A DNA stretch of 64,000 bases from Kosakonia radicincitans DSM 16656 (lineage in GTDB: Bacteria; Pseudomonadota; Gammaproteobacteria; Enterobacterales; Enterobacteriaceae), in NCBI RefSeq assembly GCF_000280495.2, contig NZ_CP018016.1:2108001-2172000 (forward strand). Direction: 5' to 3'. Shown piece after piece: positions 26,788 to 36,906 of the stretch. Position 1 is the stretch's first letter; each line of letters starts with the position of its first letter. The notes under the pieces were generated by a model, which worked only from the letters and a program-made list of their open reading frames with translations, made no database searches and had not been told where the DNA came from. A program made the translations under genes and the position numbers.

Positions 26788-27456
26788 ATGCAAGAGAGCT
26801 TACAGCTAGTTATCGATTCAGCCCCTTATCTGCTCAAGGGGGCTGTGTTCACGCTGCAATTGAGTATTGGCGGCATGTTTTTTGGTTTGCTGCTCGGTTT
26901 TGTGCTGGCGCTGATGCGAATGTCGCCGCTGCTGCCGGTACGCTGGCTGGCACGCTTTTATATCTCGATTTTTCGCGGTACCCCATTGATTGCACAGCTT
27001 TTTATGATCTATTACGGCCTGCCGCAGTTTGGCATAGAGCTGGATCCCATCCCGTCGGCAATGATTGGGCTTTCGCTTAACACGGCAGCGTATGCCGCGG
27101 AAACCTTGCGAGCCGCCATCTCGTCTATCGATAAGGGGCAATGGGAAGCGGCCGCCAGTATCGGCATGACGTCCTGGCAAACGCTGCGCCGCGCGATCCT
27201 TCCGCAGGCTGCTCGCGTGGCGCTACCGCCGTTGAGTAACAGTTTTATCAGCCTGGTCAAAGATACTTCGCTGGCGGCAACTATTCAGGTGCCGGAGCTG
27301 TTTCGTCAGGCGCAACTGATCACCTCACGCACGCTGGAGGTGTTCACCATGTATCTGGCGGCATCGCTGATCTACTGGGTCATGGCGACCGTGCTTTCCA
27401 CGTTGCAGAACTATTTTGAAAACCAGCTTAACCGTCAGGAGCGTGATGCAAAATGA
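26788..27456 (+). CDS. tcyL: Cystine ABC transporter permease TcyL (YecS)
   Basis: Inner-membrane permease of the TcyJLN cystine importer, 222 residues. It has the HisM-type membrane-domain pattern and the EAA loop (EAAASIGMTSWQTLRRAILPQA) that docks to the ATPase. It overlaps tcyN by four bases (ATGA). Confidence 0.95.
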   Translation: MQESLQLVIDSAPYLLKGAVFTLQLSIGGMFFGLLLGFVLALMRMSPLLPVRWLARFYISIFRGTPLIAQLFMIYYGLPQFGIELDPIPSAMIGLSLNTAAYAAETLRAAISSIDKGQWEAAASIGMTSWQTLRRAILPQAARVALPPLSNSFISLVKDTSLAATIQVPELFRQAQLITSRTLEVFTMYLAASLIYWVMATVLSTLQNYFENQLNRQERDAK

Positions 27457-28205
27457 GTGCTATCGACGTTAAAAATCTGGTGAAAAAATTCCACGGACAA
27501 ACCGTCCTGCACGGTATCGATCTGGAGGTACAGGAGGGGGAAGTGGTGGCGATTATCGGCCCTAGTGGGTCCGGTAAAACCACCTTGTTGCGCAGTATTA
27601 ACCTGCTGGAACAGCCGGAAAGCGGGACGATCCGCGTGGGGGCAATCACCATTGATACCTCTCGATCTCCAGGCGAACAGAAAAAGGCTATCCGCCAGTT
27701 GCGCCAGCATGTCGGGTTCGTGTTCCAGAACTTCAACCTGTTTCCACACCGTACGGTGCTGGAGAACATTATTGAAGGGCCGGTGATCGTGAAGGGCGAA
27801 GCGAAAGAAGAGGCTTGTGCGCGGGCGCGTCAGTTACTGGAAAAAGTGGGGCTGAAGGGGAAAGAAGAGAGTTTTCCGCGTCGTTTGTCCGGCGGCCAGC
27901 AGCAGCGCGTTGCGATTGCCCGCGCGTTGGCAATGCGTCCTGATGTTATCCTTTTTGACGAGCCTACCTCTGCGCTCGATCCTGAACTGGTTGGCGAAGT
28001 GCTGAACACCATTCGCCAACTGGCGCAGGAGAAACGCACCATGGTGATAGTGACCCACGAGATGAGTTTTGCCCGCGATGTCGCGGACAGGGCGATTTTT
28101 ATGGATCAGGGGCGCATTGTGGAGCAGGGGCCGGCGAAACTGCTGTTTTCCCAGCCGCAACATCCACGCACCAGGCAGTTTCTGGAAAAATTCCTGATGC
28201 AATAA
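27453..28205 (+). CDS. tcyN: Cystine ABC transporter ATP-binding protein TcyN (YecC)
   Basis: The ATPase of the cystine importer, 250 residues. It has Walker A GPSGSGKTT, signature LSGGQQQRVAIARAL and Walker B VILFDEPTSALD. It is the last gene of dcyD-tcyL-tcyN. Confidence 0.96.
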   Translation: MSAIDVKNLVKKFHGQTVLHGIDLEVQEGEVVAIIGPSGSGKTTLLRSINLLEQPESGTIRVGAITIDTSRSPGEQKKAIRQLRQHVGFVFQNFNLFPHRTVLENIIEGPVIVKGEAKEEACARARQLLEKVGLKGKEESFPRRLSGGQQQRVAIARALAMRPDVILFDEPTSALDPELVGEVLNTIRQLAQEKRTMVIVTHEMSFARDVADRAIFMDQGRIVEQGPAKLLFSQPQHPRTRQFLEKFLMQ

Positions 28206-28496
28206 ACACGGCGCGATTCCGCCTGCCTGTTTTCTGAATTGCGTTAATTGACCTTAACCTAAATTTTTTTTGGGCGGAATTAATGGCGTGCCGATGCTGC
28301 GGCTATTTTTCGCGTATATCCCTGCAATTATCCAATAGCCGCGCAGTTTTTCCTGTAGGTTGCCAGCGTTAAATCCGGCAGCCTCTGCAACTTATTTCCA
28401 CATTAGCCGATATTTTATATTTATAATTAAGTTTTATGTGTTAGCTTAATGTATACATAATAATGATTATTAAAACCAGGGGTATTACCGGTCGGT
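28206..28496. other. Intergenic region before sdiA
   Basis: AT-rich, with no supported gene. It must contain the sdiA promoter; no clear sigma-70 pair or operator stood out. The sequence just before the sdiA ATG has no good ribosome-binding site. Confidence 0.35.
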
Positions 28497-29219
28497 ATGC
28501 AGGATAAAGAATTTTTTACCTGGCGACGCGAAATGATGTCGCGCTTCCAGGAGATGACAGCGGCTAAGGACGTTTATACAGAGTTACAGCGGCAGACACA
28601 GCTGCTGGAGTTTGATTATTTCTCACTGTGCGTTCGCCACCCAGTGCCCTTTACCCGGCCGAGGATTAGCGTTGAAACGACGTATCCGCAGGCCTGGATG
28701 CAGCAGTATCAGGCGGAGAATTACTTTGCCATTGATCCGGTGCTTAAAGCCGAAAATTTCATTCAGGGACATTTGCCCTGGAATGACAAGCTCTTCCAGG
28801 ATGCGATGGTATTGTGGGATGCTGCGCGGGATCATGGCCTGCGAAAGGGGATCTCGCAGTGTCTGATGCTGCCTAATCATGCGCTGGGTTTTCTCTCGGT
28901 TTCGCGTAGCAGCCTGCTTGGTAAAATGATGCCTGAGGATGAGATTGAACTGCGGCTGCAGACGCTGGTGCAGCTCAGCCTGCTGGCGCTGACTCGACTG
29001 GAAGATCAGATGGTGTTGACGCCGGAGATGCGCTTCAGTAAGCGTGAACGCGAGATACTGAAATGGACGGCGGAAGGCAAGACCTCTGCGGAAATCGCCA
29101 TGATTTTGTCGATCTCTGAGAATACCGTCAATTTTCACCAGAAGAATATGCAGAAGAAATTCAATGCGCCGAATAAAACGCAGATTGCCTGTTATGCTGC
29201 GGCGACCGGAATGATTTGA
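28497..29219 (+). CDS. sdiA: LuxR-type quorum-sensing receptor SdiA
   Basis: A 240-residue orphan LuxR receptor that senses acyl-homoserine lactones made by other bacteria. It has an N-terminal autoinducer-binding domain (Trp67, Tyr71 and Asp80 region: WMQQYQAENYFAIDPV) and a C-terminal LuxR helix-turn-helix (FSKREREILKWTAEGKTSAEIA). No luxI is present in the window. A bidirectional-type terminator follows at 29248. Confidence 0.95.
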   Translation: MQDKEFFTWRREMMSRFQEMTAAKDVYTELQRQTQLLEFDYFSLCVRHPVPFTRPRISVETTYPQAWMQQYQAENYFAIDPVLKAENFIQGHLPWNDKLFQDAMVLWDAARDHGLRKGISQCLMLPNHALGFLSVSRSSLLGKMMPEDEIELRLQTLVQLSLLALTRLEDQMVLTPEMRFSKREREILKWTAEGKTSAEIAMILSISENTVNFHQKNMQKKFNAPNKTQIACYAAATGMI

Positions 29220-29247
29220 TTATTCACTGCGACGAATCAGAAAGCAG

Positions 29248-29280
29248 CCGGCTGTCAGGTTACCTGCCAGCCGGTTTTTT
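29248..29280 (+). terminator. Terminator between sdiA and yecF
   Basis: The stem CCGGCTG/CAGCCGG extends inward by CAGG/CCTG after one mismatch, and is followed by six T. Confidence 0.85.
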
Positions 29281-29281
29281 A

Positions 29282-29506
29282 TTACTGGCGGTAAGCTTGT
29301 TTAATTTGCTTAACAGTGCTGGAAAATACCGCTGCCTGAGCTTCATTTTCCATTTGTTCAATTTGCTTTTCCATTTTAATGATGACGCGGCCCGCATCCG
29401 CCTGGCCCATTGCCTGCAACATCAGCGTCAACAATGATTTCAGGCAAGCGACTTCCTGCGCCAGATCCTTCGCATTTTCAGCAGTGGAAAAATCAGGTGT
29501 GCTCAA
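29282..29506 (-). CDS. yecF: DUF2594 protein YecF
   Basis: A 74-residue, mostly helical protein (likely coiled coil) nearly identical to E. coli YecF. It starts with TTG, as in E. coli, with AGGA eight bases away. Function is unknown. It is convergent with sdiA. Confidence 0.9.
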   Translation of the reverse strand: MSTPDFSTAENAKDLAQEVACLKSLLTLMLQAMGQADAGRVIIKMEKQIEQMENEAQAAVFSSTVKQIKQAYRQ

Positions 29507-29970
29507 TTTATTTTCCTCGTTATGTAGCCGCGCCGTTGCGCGACGGTCACTGTCAAAGCGGCGGAGTATACCACAACCCGGCCAAAAGAATGCAGTGGTT
29601 GTTTTTTGATCGTTATTGTCTGGTTTATTAGATTAAACTTTTTGCAATAAATATCAGAATTTTCTATTAGCCAGGAATATATGTTTAAACCGCGTTTAAG
29701 CGTAGTTAATTGTTGTTACATGTTGCTCAGATAATTCTTGTGAAAGTAAAAGCCTTTTTGGCAACTTTATGAAAAATGCCGTTTAGACTTTCTTACGCAA
29801 CGCCTTGAGAACATGGAAACACTTTCCACATCTTGTACAGCTTAATTTCCAGAAACGAGAACAAAATCGAAAAGTGCGGGTTATTTTACCTTTCATTATT
29901 GGGTGAAAAACCGTTAATATACGTTTAATTAGCTTTCAGCAGCGTTATCCCTCTTTTCGGAGATACTCCA
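29507..29970. other. Divergent regulatory region yecF / uvrY
   Basis: 464 AT-rich bases without a supported gene. It must hold the divergent yecF and uvrY promoters. A TTAATATA sequence around 29913 is a possible uvrY -10 element, but no matching -35 is clear. Confidence 0.35.
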
Positions 29971-30627
29971 TTGATCAACGTACTACTTGTTGATGATCAT
30001 GAACTGGTGCGCGCAGGGATACGACGCATTCTTGAAGATGTTAAAGGCATAAAAGTCACGGGTGAAGTCAACTGCGGTGAAGATGCCATCAAATGGTGTC
30101 GGGCCAATTCCGTTGATGTCGTCCTGATGGATATGAGTATGCCCGGAATCGGCGGCCTTGAAGCCACGCGTAAAATTGCGCGTGCTAACGTCGACACCAA
30201 AGTCATTATGCTTACCGTTCACACGGAAAACCCTCTGCCAGCGAAAGTCATGCAGGCGGGTGCAGCCGGTTATCTGAGCAAAGGCGCCGCACCACAGGAA
30301 GTGGTGAATGCCATTCGCTCTGTGCATTCCGGACAGCGCTACATCGCCTCTGATATCGCTCAGCAAATGGCACTCAGCCAGATTGAACCTGAAAAAACGG
30401 ACTCGCCGTTTGCCAGTTTGTCTGAACGAGAATTGCAGATTATGCTGATGATCACGAAGGGTCAGAAAGTGAATGAGATTTCTGAACAACTCCATCTGAG
30501 CCCCAAAACGGTGAACAGCTATCGCTACCGAATGTTCAGTAAATTGAACATTCACGGTGATGTCGAATTGACACACCTCGCCATTCGCCATGGTCTGTGT
30601 AATGCGGAGACGTTGTTAAGTCAGTGA
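29971..30627 (+). CDS. uvrY: Response regulator UvrY
   Basis: The response regulator of the BarA-UvrY two-component system, which activates the CsrB/CsrC small RNAs and so lowers CsrA activity on motility and carbon storage. It is 218 residues, with a receiver domain (phospho-acceptor D54) and a LuxR-type helix-turn-helix ([22 protein letters not shown]). It starts with TTG, as in E. coli, with a GGAG site. Its stop overlaps the uvrC start by four bases. Confidence 0.96.
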   Translation: MINVLLVDDHELVRAGIRRILEDVKGIKVTGEVNCGEDAIKWCRANSVDVVLMDMSMPGIGGLEATRKIARANVDTKVIMLTVHTENPLPAKVMQAGAAGYLSKGAAPQEVVNAIRSVHSGQRYIASDIAQQMALSQIEPEKTDSPFASLSERELQIMLMITKGQKVNEISEQLHLSPKTVNSYRYRMFSKLNIHGDVELTHLAIRHGLCNAETLLSQ

Positions 30628-32456
30628 CTGAAGTTTTCGATTCAAAAGCCTTCCTCAAAACGGTGACCAGCAAACCCGGCGTTTATCGTATGTATGACGC
30701 CGGTGGTACCGTTATCTATGTTGGTAAAGCGAAAGATCTTAAAAAGCGCCTTTCCAGCTATTTCCGCAGCAATCTTGCCTCACGAAAAACCGAAGCACTG
30801 GTCGCTCAAATCCAACAGATTGATGTGACGGTAACGCATACCGAAACTGAAGCGCTGCTGCTGGAGCATAACTACATCAAGCTTTATCAGCCCCGCTATA
30901 ACGTTTTGTTGCGGGATGATAAATCTTACCCGTTTATTTTCCTCAGCGGCGATACGCATCCCCGTCTGTCGATGCACCGCGGTGCGAAACATGCGAAAGG
31001 GGAGTATTTCGGCCCGTTTCCGAACGGCTATGCTGTGCGTGAAACGCTGGCGCTGTTGCAGAAAATATTCCCCGTTCGGCAGTGTGAGAATAGCGTTTAT
31101 CGCAACCGCTCCCGCCCGTGCCTGCAATACCAGATTGGCCGCTGCCTGGGGCCGTGTGTCGCAGGGCTGGTCAGTGAAGAAGAGTATGCACAGCAGGTTG
31201 AGTATGTTCGCTTGTTCCTTGCCGGAAAAGACGATCAGGTGCTGACGCAACTTATCACCCGCATGGAGAAGGCCAGCCAGGCGCTGGAATTTGAAGAAGC
31301 CGCGCGCGTGCGCGACCAGATTCAGGCGGTACGGCGGGTCACGGAAAAACAGTTTGTCTCTAACACCGGCGACGATCTTGATGTTATCGGCGTGGCGTTT
31401 GATGCCGGCATGGCCTGTGTACACGTGCTGTTTATTCGCCAGGGGAAAGTACTCGGCAGCCGCAGTTACTTTCCCAAAGTGCCTGGTGGTACGGAGTTGG
31501 GCGAAGTGGTGGAAACGTTTGTTGGTCAGTTTTATTTGCAGGGCAGCCAGATGCGAACCCTGCCTGGCGAAATCCTGCTGGATTTCAATCTCAGTGACAG
31601 AACGCTGTTGGCCGATTCACTCTCTGAGCTGGCTGGCCGCCGGGTTAATGTACAGACTAAACCGCGCGGCGATCGTGCACGCTATCTGAAGCTGGCGCGC
31701 ACAAACGCTGCCACGGCGTTGAGCACCAGGCTTTCACAGCAGTCGACCGTTCACCAGCGTCTGGCCGCGCTGGCCAGCGTGTTACAACTGCCGGAAGTGA
31801 AACGGATGGAGTGCTTTGATATCAGCCATACGATGGGCGAACAAACAGTTGCGTCATGTGTGGTTTTTGATACCAATGGGCCATTACGCGCGGAGTACCG
31901 CCGCTATAATATCACCGGTATTACGCCCGGTGATGACTATGCGGCAATGAACCAGGTCCTCCGTCGCCGTTACGGCAAAGCGATTGAAGAAAGCAAGATC
32001 CCTGACGTGATCCTTATTGACGGTGGCAAAGGGCAACTGGGGCAGGCGAAGGCGGTTTTTGCCGAGCTGGATGTTCCGTGGGATAAGCACAAGCCGTTGC
32101 TGCTGGGTGTCGCGAAAGGTGCCGATCGCAAAGCCGGGCTTGAAACGCTGTTCTTTGAGCCGGAAGGCGAGGGGTTTAGCCTGCCGCCGGACTCTCCGGC
32201 GCTGCATGTTATCCAGCATATCCGCGATGAGTCGCACGATCATGCGATCAGCGGTCACCGGAAAAAACGTGCCAAGGTGAAGAGCACCAGCTCGCTGGAA
32301 ACGATCGAAGGCGTAGGCCCGAAGCGTCGCCAAATGCTGCTGAAATATATGGGTGGATTGCAAGGGTTGCTCAATGCCAGTGTTGATGAAATCTCAAAAG
32401 TGCCGGGTATCTCGCAAGGACTGGCAGAAAAGATCTTCTACTCGTTGAAACATTAG
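30624..32456 (+). CDS. uvrC: Excinuclease ABC subunit C (UvrC)
   Basis: The dual-incision nuclease of nucleotide excision repair. It is 610 residues, as in E. coli: an N-terminal GIY-YIG nuclease domain ([22 protein letters not shown]), a UVR domain near 205-240, an RNase H-like domain carrying the 5' incision site, and C-terminal helix-hairpin-helix repeats ([25 protein letters not shown]). The GTG start overlaps the uvrY stop (GTGA). Confidence 0.97.
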   Translation: MTEVFDSKAFLKTVTSKPGVYRMYDAGGTVIYVGKAKDLKKRLSSYFRSNLASRKTEALVAQIQQIDVTVTHTETEALLLEHNYIKLYQPRYNVLLRDDKSYPFIFLSGDTHPRLSMHRGAKHAKGEYFGPFPNGYAVRETLALLQKIFPVRQCENSVYRNRSRPCLQYQIGRCLGPCVAGLVSEEEYAQQVEYVRLFLAGKDDQVLTQLITRMEKASQALEFEEAARVRDQIQAVRRVTEKQFVSNTGDDLDVIGVAFDAGMACVHVLFIRQGKVLGSRSYFPKVPGGTELGEVVETFVGQFYLQGSQMRTLPGEILLDFNLSDRTLLADSLSELAGRRVNVQTKPRGDRARYLKLARTNAATALSTRLSQQSTVHQRLAALASVLQLPEVKRMECFDISHTMGEQTVASCVVFDTNGPLRAEYRRYNITGITPGDDYAAMNQVLRRRYGKAIEESKIPDVILIDGGKGQLGQAKAVFAELDVPWDKHKPLLLGVAKGADRKAGLETLFFEPEGEGFSLPPDSPALHVIQHIRDESHDHAISGHRKKRAKVKSTSSLETIEGVGPKRRQMLLKYMGGLQGLLNASVDEISKVPGISQGLAEKIFYSLKH

Positions 32457-32512
32457 GGGCTCTGTAGCAACATAGAGCGAAAATTTACGGACAACAGACA
32501 GTTAACGCCACT

Positions 32513-33061
32513 ATGCGATTGAATATTCCTACGTTGCTTACCCTTTTTCGCGTCATCCTGATCCCTTTTTTCGTGCTGGCGTTTTATCTTCCTTTTTACT
32601 GGTCACCATTCGTTTGCGCGCTCATTTTTTGTATCGCGGCGATAACCGACTGGTTTGACGGTTATCTGGCGCGCCGCTGGAATCAGAGCACCCGTTTTGG
32701 TGCCTTCCTCGATCCGGTTGCCGATAAAGTGCTGGTCGCTATCGCGATGGTGCTGGTGGCTGAACATTATCATACCTGGTGGGTAACGCTGCCTGCGGCT
32801 ACCATGATTGCCCGTGAGATCATTATTTCCGCTCTGCGTGAGTGGATGGCGGAGATGGGGAAACGCAGCCGCGTGGCGGTATCCTGGATCGGTAAAGTGA
32901 AAACCACCGCACAAATGATGGCGCTGGTAGGGCTGCTGTGGCGTCCAAATATCTGGGTTGAATATGCTGGTATTGCGTTGTTCTTCGTTGCTGCCGGGCT
33001 GACACTGTGGTCAATGCTGCAATATCTGAATGCAGCACGTGGCGATCTGCTTGAACCTTGA
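32513..33061 (+). CDS. pgsA: Phosphatidylglycerophosphate synthase PgsA
   Basis: An inner-membrane enzyme joining CDP-diacylglycerol and glycerol-3-phosphate, the committed step to phosphatidylglycerol and cardiolipin. It is 182 residues with several membrane spans and an intact CDP-alcohol phosphotransferase motif ([21 protein letters not shown]). It lies downstream of uvrC. Confidence 0.96.
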   Translation: MRLNIPTLLTLFRVILIPFFVLAFYLPFYWSPFVCALIFCIAAITDWFDGYLARRWNQSTRFGAFLDPVADKVLVAIAMVLVAEHYHTWWVTLPAATMIAREIIISALREWMAEMGKRSRVAVSWIGKVKTTAQMMALVGLLWRPNIWVEYAGIALFFVAAGLTLWSMLQYLNAARGDLLEP

Positions 33062-33110
33062 TCGTATCGTCGTAATTTTCAGCAAACGATCCGGGTTTTG
33101 AAAAATATCG

Positions 33111-33138
33111 TTGACTCAGTGCGTCAGGTAAGTAGAAT
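33111..33138 (+). promoter_or_regulatory. Sigma-70 promoter of the tRNA cluster
   Basis: TTGACT (33111-33116), a 16-base spacer and TAGAAT (33133-33138) are followed by a GC-containing discriminator, as expected for a growth-rate-controlled tRNA promoter. Confidence 0.7.
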
Positions 33139-33210
33139 GCAACGCATCGGAAGGCAGCGTAGCTCGCCAGAAGATAGCAAAATCAAGTGATTAGAACAAA
33201 ACTTGATAAT

Positions 33211-33286
<76 letters not shown>

Positions 33287-33340
33287 AATTAAAGCATCGG
33301 CTAAAACAGCGGGTGCTGGCTGAAAAGCATCAAGATTCAC

Positions 33341-33414
33341 GGCGCGTTAGCAAAGCGGTTATGTAGCGGATTGCAAATCCGTCTAGTCCGGTTCGACTCC
33401 GGAACGCGCCTCCA
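33341..33414 (+). tRNA. cysT: tRNA-Cys (anticodon GCA)
   Basis: A 74-base cloverleaf with acceptor stem GGCGCGT/ACGCGCC, anticodon loop ATTGCAAAT, T-loop GGTTCGACTC and encoded CCA. It is the middle gene of the glyW-cysT-leuZ cluster. Confidence 0.97.
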
Positions 33415-33426
33415 ATTTCTTCCCGA

Positions 33427-33513
33427 GCCCGGATGGTGGAATCGGTAGACACAAGGGATTTAAAATCCCTCGGCGTTCGCGCTGTGCGGGTTCAAGTCCC
33501 GCTCCGGGTACCA
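33427..33513 (+). tRNA. leuZ: tRNA-Leu (anticodon TAA)
   Basis: An 87-base class II tRNA with a long variable arm, acceptor stem GCCCGGA/TCCGGGT, anticodon loop ATTTAAAAT and encoded CCA. Confidence 0.97.
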
Positions 33514-33554
33514 TGGGAAAAAAAGAATAAAATCAATGATAAGCAGTGTCGTGA

Positions 33555-33577
33555 AACCACCGAAAGGTGGTTTTTTT
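33555..33577 (+). terminator. Terminator of the tRNA cluster
   Basis: AACCACC-GAAA-GGTGGTT followed by a T-run. Confidence 0.92.
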
Positions 33578-33715
33578 GTGTCTGTTTTTCAGCGCCGATA
33601 TTATTACCGAATTCAAGCGAAGCGATTTACATTGCCTGCGAAAATATTCAAAGCGTAATTGCTTCAGGGATTCTGAAATAAAGTTTGCTGGCCGTTTCGA
33701 TATCATCCACTGCAC

Positions 33716-33752
33716 AAAAAACCGCACGAATCTTATCGCGCGGTTTTTTTTT
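33716..33752 (-). terminator. Terminator of tyrP (bidirectional type)
   Basis: The stem ACCGC.CG/CG.GCGGT with one mismatch is flanked by A-run and T-run, placed just after the tyrP stop on the minus strand. Confidence 0.75.
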
Positions 33753-33757
33753 CAGGT

Positions 33758-34969
33758 TTATCCCACTTCAGGTAGCAGACCGGCGACGATAAAAAACTGA
33801 ATGACGATAACCGCAATGCCACAGGCGAAAATCAGGCACAGCATGGGTTTACCGCCGGGAACACGATAACTGTGTTGCGAATTATGCTTCCGGCTTTGCC
33901 AGGCCAGCATTGACGGTAACAGAAGTGCCAGCACGGAAAGCGCGACACCGGCATAGCCGAGCGCCATCACAAACCCGCGCGGATAAAACAGTGCAAAGGC
34001 CAGCGGCGGCAGGAAGGTGATCATTCCGCTTTGCAGGCGTCCGGCAGCATTGTTACGCCGCTGAAAAAGATCCGCGAGATAATCAAATAATCCCAGCGAC
34101 ACGCCGAGGAAAGAGGTCGCCAGCGCCAGATCGGCAAACAGATGAACTGCCAGTTCCACATGCGGTGAGGCCACCACTTCGCGCAATGCTTGCAGCAACC
34201 CGTTTAATCCTGCCTGGCTGGCCAGCAGCCCCATAAACGTTGACGAATCAATACTGCCAAGCGTTGCGAGCTGCCAGAAAATATAGGCCACCAGCGGAAT
34301 GGCGCTGCCGATGATAAATATCTTGCGCAATTTGCGGATATCGCCGCCCATATAACTGACAATGCTCGGTACGCTACCGTGAAAACCAAACGAGGTGAAG
34401 ATCACCGGAATTGCCGATAGCGCCAGTCCTTTTTCCAGCGGCATGGTCAGCAAATTCGCCTGGTGGACGTGCGGCATTAACAGCGCCAGCATCACCACGA
34501 GGAACAGGAGTTTGGCGCTGAAAAGAAAGCGGTTAAACAGATCGACAAGCGAAGTACCAGCGCATACGACACCACCGGCAACAAGAGTGAACAGCAGCAC
34601 ACCGGCGACTGGCGAAAGCGCAACGTTAAACCACTGGCTGATGCTGGACGCCAGCAACTCTCCTGCGCCGCTGATGTACGCTGCGGTCAGCGCGTACATT
34701 AAGAACATCATACTGAAACCTGTTATCCACTGCCCATAGCGCCCAAGATAACGCCTCGCCAGCGAGCCCAGACCGGTATCGGCAGGAACATGCTGATAAA
34801 CCTCCAGCAAGAGCAGGGCGGTGTAACACATCACCGCCCATAGCGCGATAAGTAACCCGAAAGTGGTGGCAAACCCAACGCCAGCTGCTGCCAGCGGCAT
34901 TGCCAACATCCCTGCGCCGATCGTGGTACCGGCGACGATAAAAACACTCCCAAGTGTTCGATTCTTCAC
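33758..34969 (-). CDS. tyrP: Tyrosine-specific transporter TyrP
   Basis: A proton-linked tyrosine permease of the aromatic amino acid (HAAAP) family with 11 predicted membrane segments, 403 residues as in E. coli. The GTG at 34969 is chosen because it has a GAGG ribosome-binding site and matches the E. coli N-terminus ([20 protein letters not shown]); an in-frame ATG at 34993 is less likely. TyrR-type boxes lie upstream. The yecA gene, found between leuZ and tyrP in E. coli, is absent here. Confidence 0.95.
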   Translation of the reverse strand: MKNRTLGSVFIVAGTTIGAGMLAMPLAAAGVGFATTFGLLIALWAVMCYTALLLLEVYQHVPADTGLGSLARRYLGRYGQWITGFSMMFLMYALTAAYISGAGELLASSISQWFNVALSPVAGVLLFTLVAGGVVCAGTSLVDLFNRFLFSAKLLFLVVMLALLMPHVHQANLLTMPLEKGLALSAIPVIFTSFGFHGSVPSIVSYMGGDIRKLRKIFIIGSAIPLVAYIFWQLATLGSIDSSTFMGLLASQAGLNGLLQALREVVASPHVELAVHLFADLALATSFLGVSLGLFDYLADLFQRRNNAAGRLQSGMITFLPPLAFALFYPRGFVMALGYAGVALSVLALLLPSMLAWQSRKHNSQHSYRVPGGKPMLCLIFACGIAVIVIQFFIVAGLLPEVG

Positions 34970-35348
34970 GCTTTCCTCTGCAACAAAACACACTACCAGC
35001 CTAAACTGCGGCGCAGATTAAGATAATTCAGTAGTTTCGTCAAACGACCGTTACATAGAGTGTAACGATACATTTACGGTATTTTTTGAGCCATCTGTAC
35101 AAACGAATACTGATGGTGAAATTTTGCCCAAGGGGTTAAAGGAAGATGAGTGGAGCATCGAAAACGGTGAGTAGTTAACCGATCTCTTTTTCGATCATGG
35201 CATCGCGCTGGAAACGGAAAACTATCGCTACTGCTGTCAGGCTGTAAATAAGCAGGACTGGTGCTGGACCAGATGCATGTAAACCTGTCTTAACGCAACA
35301 TCTACAGATAATGTTGTGTTTATGATGCACCTTTTGTGAGGAGGATTT
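34970..35348. other. Divergent region tyrP / yecH
   Basis: 379 bases without a supported gene. It holds the TyrR-like boxes listed separately. An open frame at 35175-35282 has no start codon and no ribosome-binding site. Confidence 0.5.
35038..35078 (-). promoter_or_regulatory. Candidate TyrR box pair upstream of tyrP
   Basis: TGTAAC-N6-TTTACG at 35061-35078 matches the TyrR box (TGTAAA-N6-TTTACA) at 10 of 12 positions. A weaker box CGTCAA-N6-GTTACA lies at 35038-35055. Paired strong and weak boxes are the known arrangement at tyrP. Confidence 0.6.
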
Positions 35349-35588
35349 ATGGCATCAATACATGGTCATGAAGTACTGAATATGATGATTGCATCAGGCG
35401 AACATTACACCACAGAGAGTCTCGCTGCGGCCATTACGGCCCGCTTTGGGGAAACGGCGCGTTTTCATACTTGCTCAGCAGAGGGAATGACGGCGGCGGA
35501 ATTAGTGACCTTTTTAGCGGAGCGCGGAAAATTCATTCCGGCTGAAGAGGGGTTTTCCACTCACGAAAGTAAAATCTGCAAACATTAA
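35349..35588 (+). CDS. yecH: DUF2492 protein YecH
   Basis: A 79-residue protein nearly identical to E. coli YecH (MxSIHGHEVLNMMI, RFHTCSAEGMTA, ESKICKH). The conserved His and Cys residues suggest metal binding. A GGAGG site precedes the ATG. Function is unknown. It is convergent with ftnA. Confidence 0.92.
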   Translation: MASIHGHEVLNMMIASGEHYTTESLAAAITARFGETARFHTCSAEGMTAAELVTFLAERGKFIPAEEGFSTHESKICKH

Positions 35589-35595
35589 TAAAAAC

Positions 35596-35621
35596 GGCGG
35601 TAAAGAGTATTATTTACCGCC
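35596..35621. terminator. Bidirectional terminator yecH / ftnA
   Basis: A perfect 9-bp stem GGCGGTAAA/TTTACCGCC with an 8-base loop lies between convergent stops, with an A-rich left flank that gives U residues on the minus strand. Confidence 0.75.
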
Positions 35622-35628
35622 TGCGTAA

Positions 35629-36126
35629 TTAGTTCTGCGTATCCAGCGTCGCCAGTTCTTTATCGATGAAATACAAACCTTCGCCGCTTTTACCCGCCAG
35701 CGTTAATTTATCGATAACAGATTTAAACAATTTCTCTTCTTCGTGCTGTTCGGCAACATACCATTGCAGGAAATTAAAGGTTGGATAATCCTGAGAGGTC
35801 ATAGCAACGTGCGCCAGTTCATTAATTTTCTGCGTGATCAGTTGTTCATGTTCGTAAGTGGCGCGAAACAGCACATCCAGCGAGGCATAATCAGCAACCG
35901 GCGACTCGATAGTATTGATGCGCGGCAGGCTGCCGGTATCCGTAAGGTAATCAAACAGACGCTGCATATGCGTCATCTCTTCCTGCGCGTGGCGGCGCAG
36001 GAAAGCAGCGGCGCCTTCAAAGCTGTGGTAGCTGCACCATGCGCTCATCTGCTGATAAAGCAGGGAAGAAAACAGTTCCAGATTCATTTGCTCATTTAGT
36101 TTTTCAATCATCTCTGCTTTTAACAT
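35629..36126 (-). CDS. ftnA: Ferritin FtnA
   Basis: The iron-storage protein that forms a 24-mer shell. It is 165 residues (start at 36126 with a CGGAG site), as in E. coli, and ends [10 protein letters not shown]. Ferroxidase-centre residues E17, E50 and H53 are in place (EEMTHM). The frame extends upstream to 36171 without homology. It is probably controlled by Fur/H-NS as in E. coli, but no site was verified. Confidence 0.95.
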   Translation of the reverse strand: MLKAEMIEKLNEQMNLELFSSLLYQQMSAWCSYHSFEGAAAFLRRHAQEEMTHMQRLFDYLTDTGSLPRINTIESPVADYASLDVLFRATYEHEQLITQKINELAHVAMTSQDYPTFNFLQWYVAEQHEEEKLFKSVIDKLTLAGKSGEGLYFIDKELATLDTQN

Positions 36127-36303
36127 GGCGCGGCTCCGGAAAATATAAAAATAGAATAGTGGAGCGGCCACTATAATTTGTTATTTAATTATTTGCAAAA
36201 GGTTAAATGAAAAAACATTTATTCACGAAGTGAATGAGAATAACACGCATTGCAGCGGTTAATTAAATAAATGAGAATTGTTTTGATTATTAATAAATGT
36301 GCA

Positions 36304-36323
36304 GGCCAGCATGATTGCTGGCC
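36304..36323 (-). terminator. Hairpin after yecR
   Basis: A perfect 7-bp stem GGCCAGC/GCTGGCC with a 6-base loop just beyond the yecR stop. The following T content is moderate. Confidence 0.55.
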
Positions 36324-36329
36324 CGGCAA

Positions 36330-36662
36330 TTACCAACTGCCCGTGGTATGGGAAAAGGCCATGCCGCGGCACTGATATTGAATAGTGACTTTTGTATTCA
36401 TGCAAACCGAACCGCTGATCAGGCTACACGTTTCGATCGGTTGGCCGAAAGGCACTGCTGTAGCATAACCCATCTGCTGGCACTGTTTGTTAGCCGTTCC
36501 TTGAGCGGTGTATTGGTCGTAATTCGCGGTTTGCATCATCGACCGGTTATAGCTCAGACGCACCAGTCCACTGGTGGTATCGACACTGCTGACTTCCGCC
36601 TCTTTGGTGAGGGTACAGCCAGCAAGCAGGAGCAGCGAGGCGGCAACAAAAATTTTCTTCAT
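36330..36662 (-). CDS. yecR: Lipoprotein YecR
   Basis: A 110-residue lipoprotein with signal peptide and lipobox LLAGC (Cys at residue 16), and several further cysteines near the C-terminus. In E. coli yecR belongs to the FlhDC/FliA regulon, but its function is unknown. Here no convincing sigma-28 promoter was found upstream. An ATG six codons earlier is possible. Confidence 0.87.
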   Translation of the reverse strand: MKKIFVAASLLLLAGCTLTKEAEVSSVDTTSGLVRLSYNRSMMQTANYDQYTAQGTANKQCQQMGYATAVPFGQPIETCSLISGSVCMNTKVTIQYQCRGMAFSHTTGSW

Positions 36663-36906
36663 GAAATCACTCTGATTCATTTTGGCATGTTCTCATCTTA
36701 ACGTGCGGATCGGAGGGCAATCGGCAGAATAACCCGTGGAACTGGCACTACTAATCGCGACGGTGAAACGACGGGGGAGTGATGCAAAACTGTGAACCCG
36801 CTTTTGATTTTTAAAACCATTTTTCATTAAATTTGAAAGTATGTTTGGCAGATAGTATGGTTTATCCAACCTTTGCTATCTGAAGCATGTTCACAGGAGA
36901 TCAAAA

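Noticed and set aside
33433..33681. 82-codon frame starting inside tRNA-Leu
   Set aside because: It begins within the tRNA and runs through its terminator; no family resemblance.
35175..35282. Open frame with a protein-like look (FFDHGIALETENYRYCCQ) before yecH
   Set aside because: No start codon or ribosome-binding site and an in-frame stop just upstream; could be a relic, but this cannot be supported.
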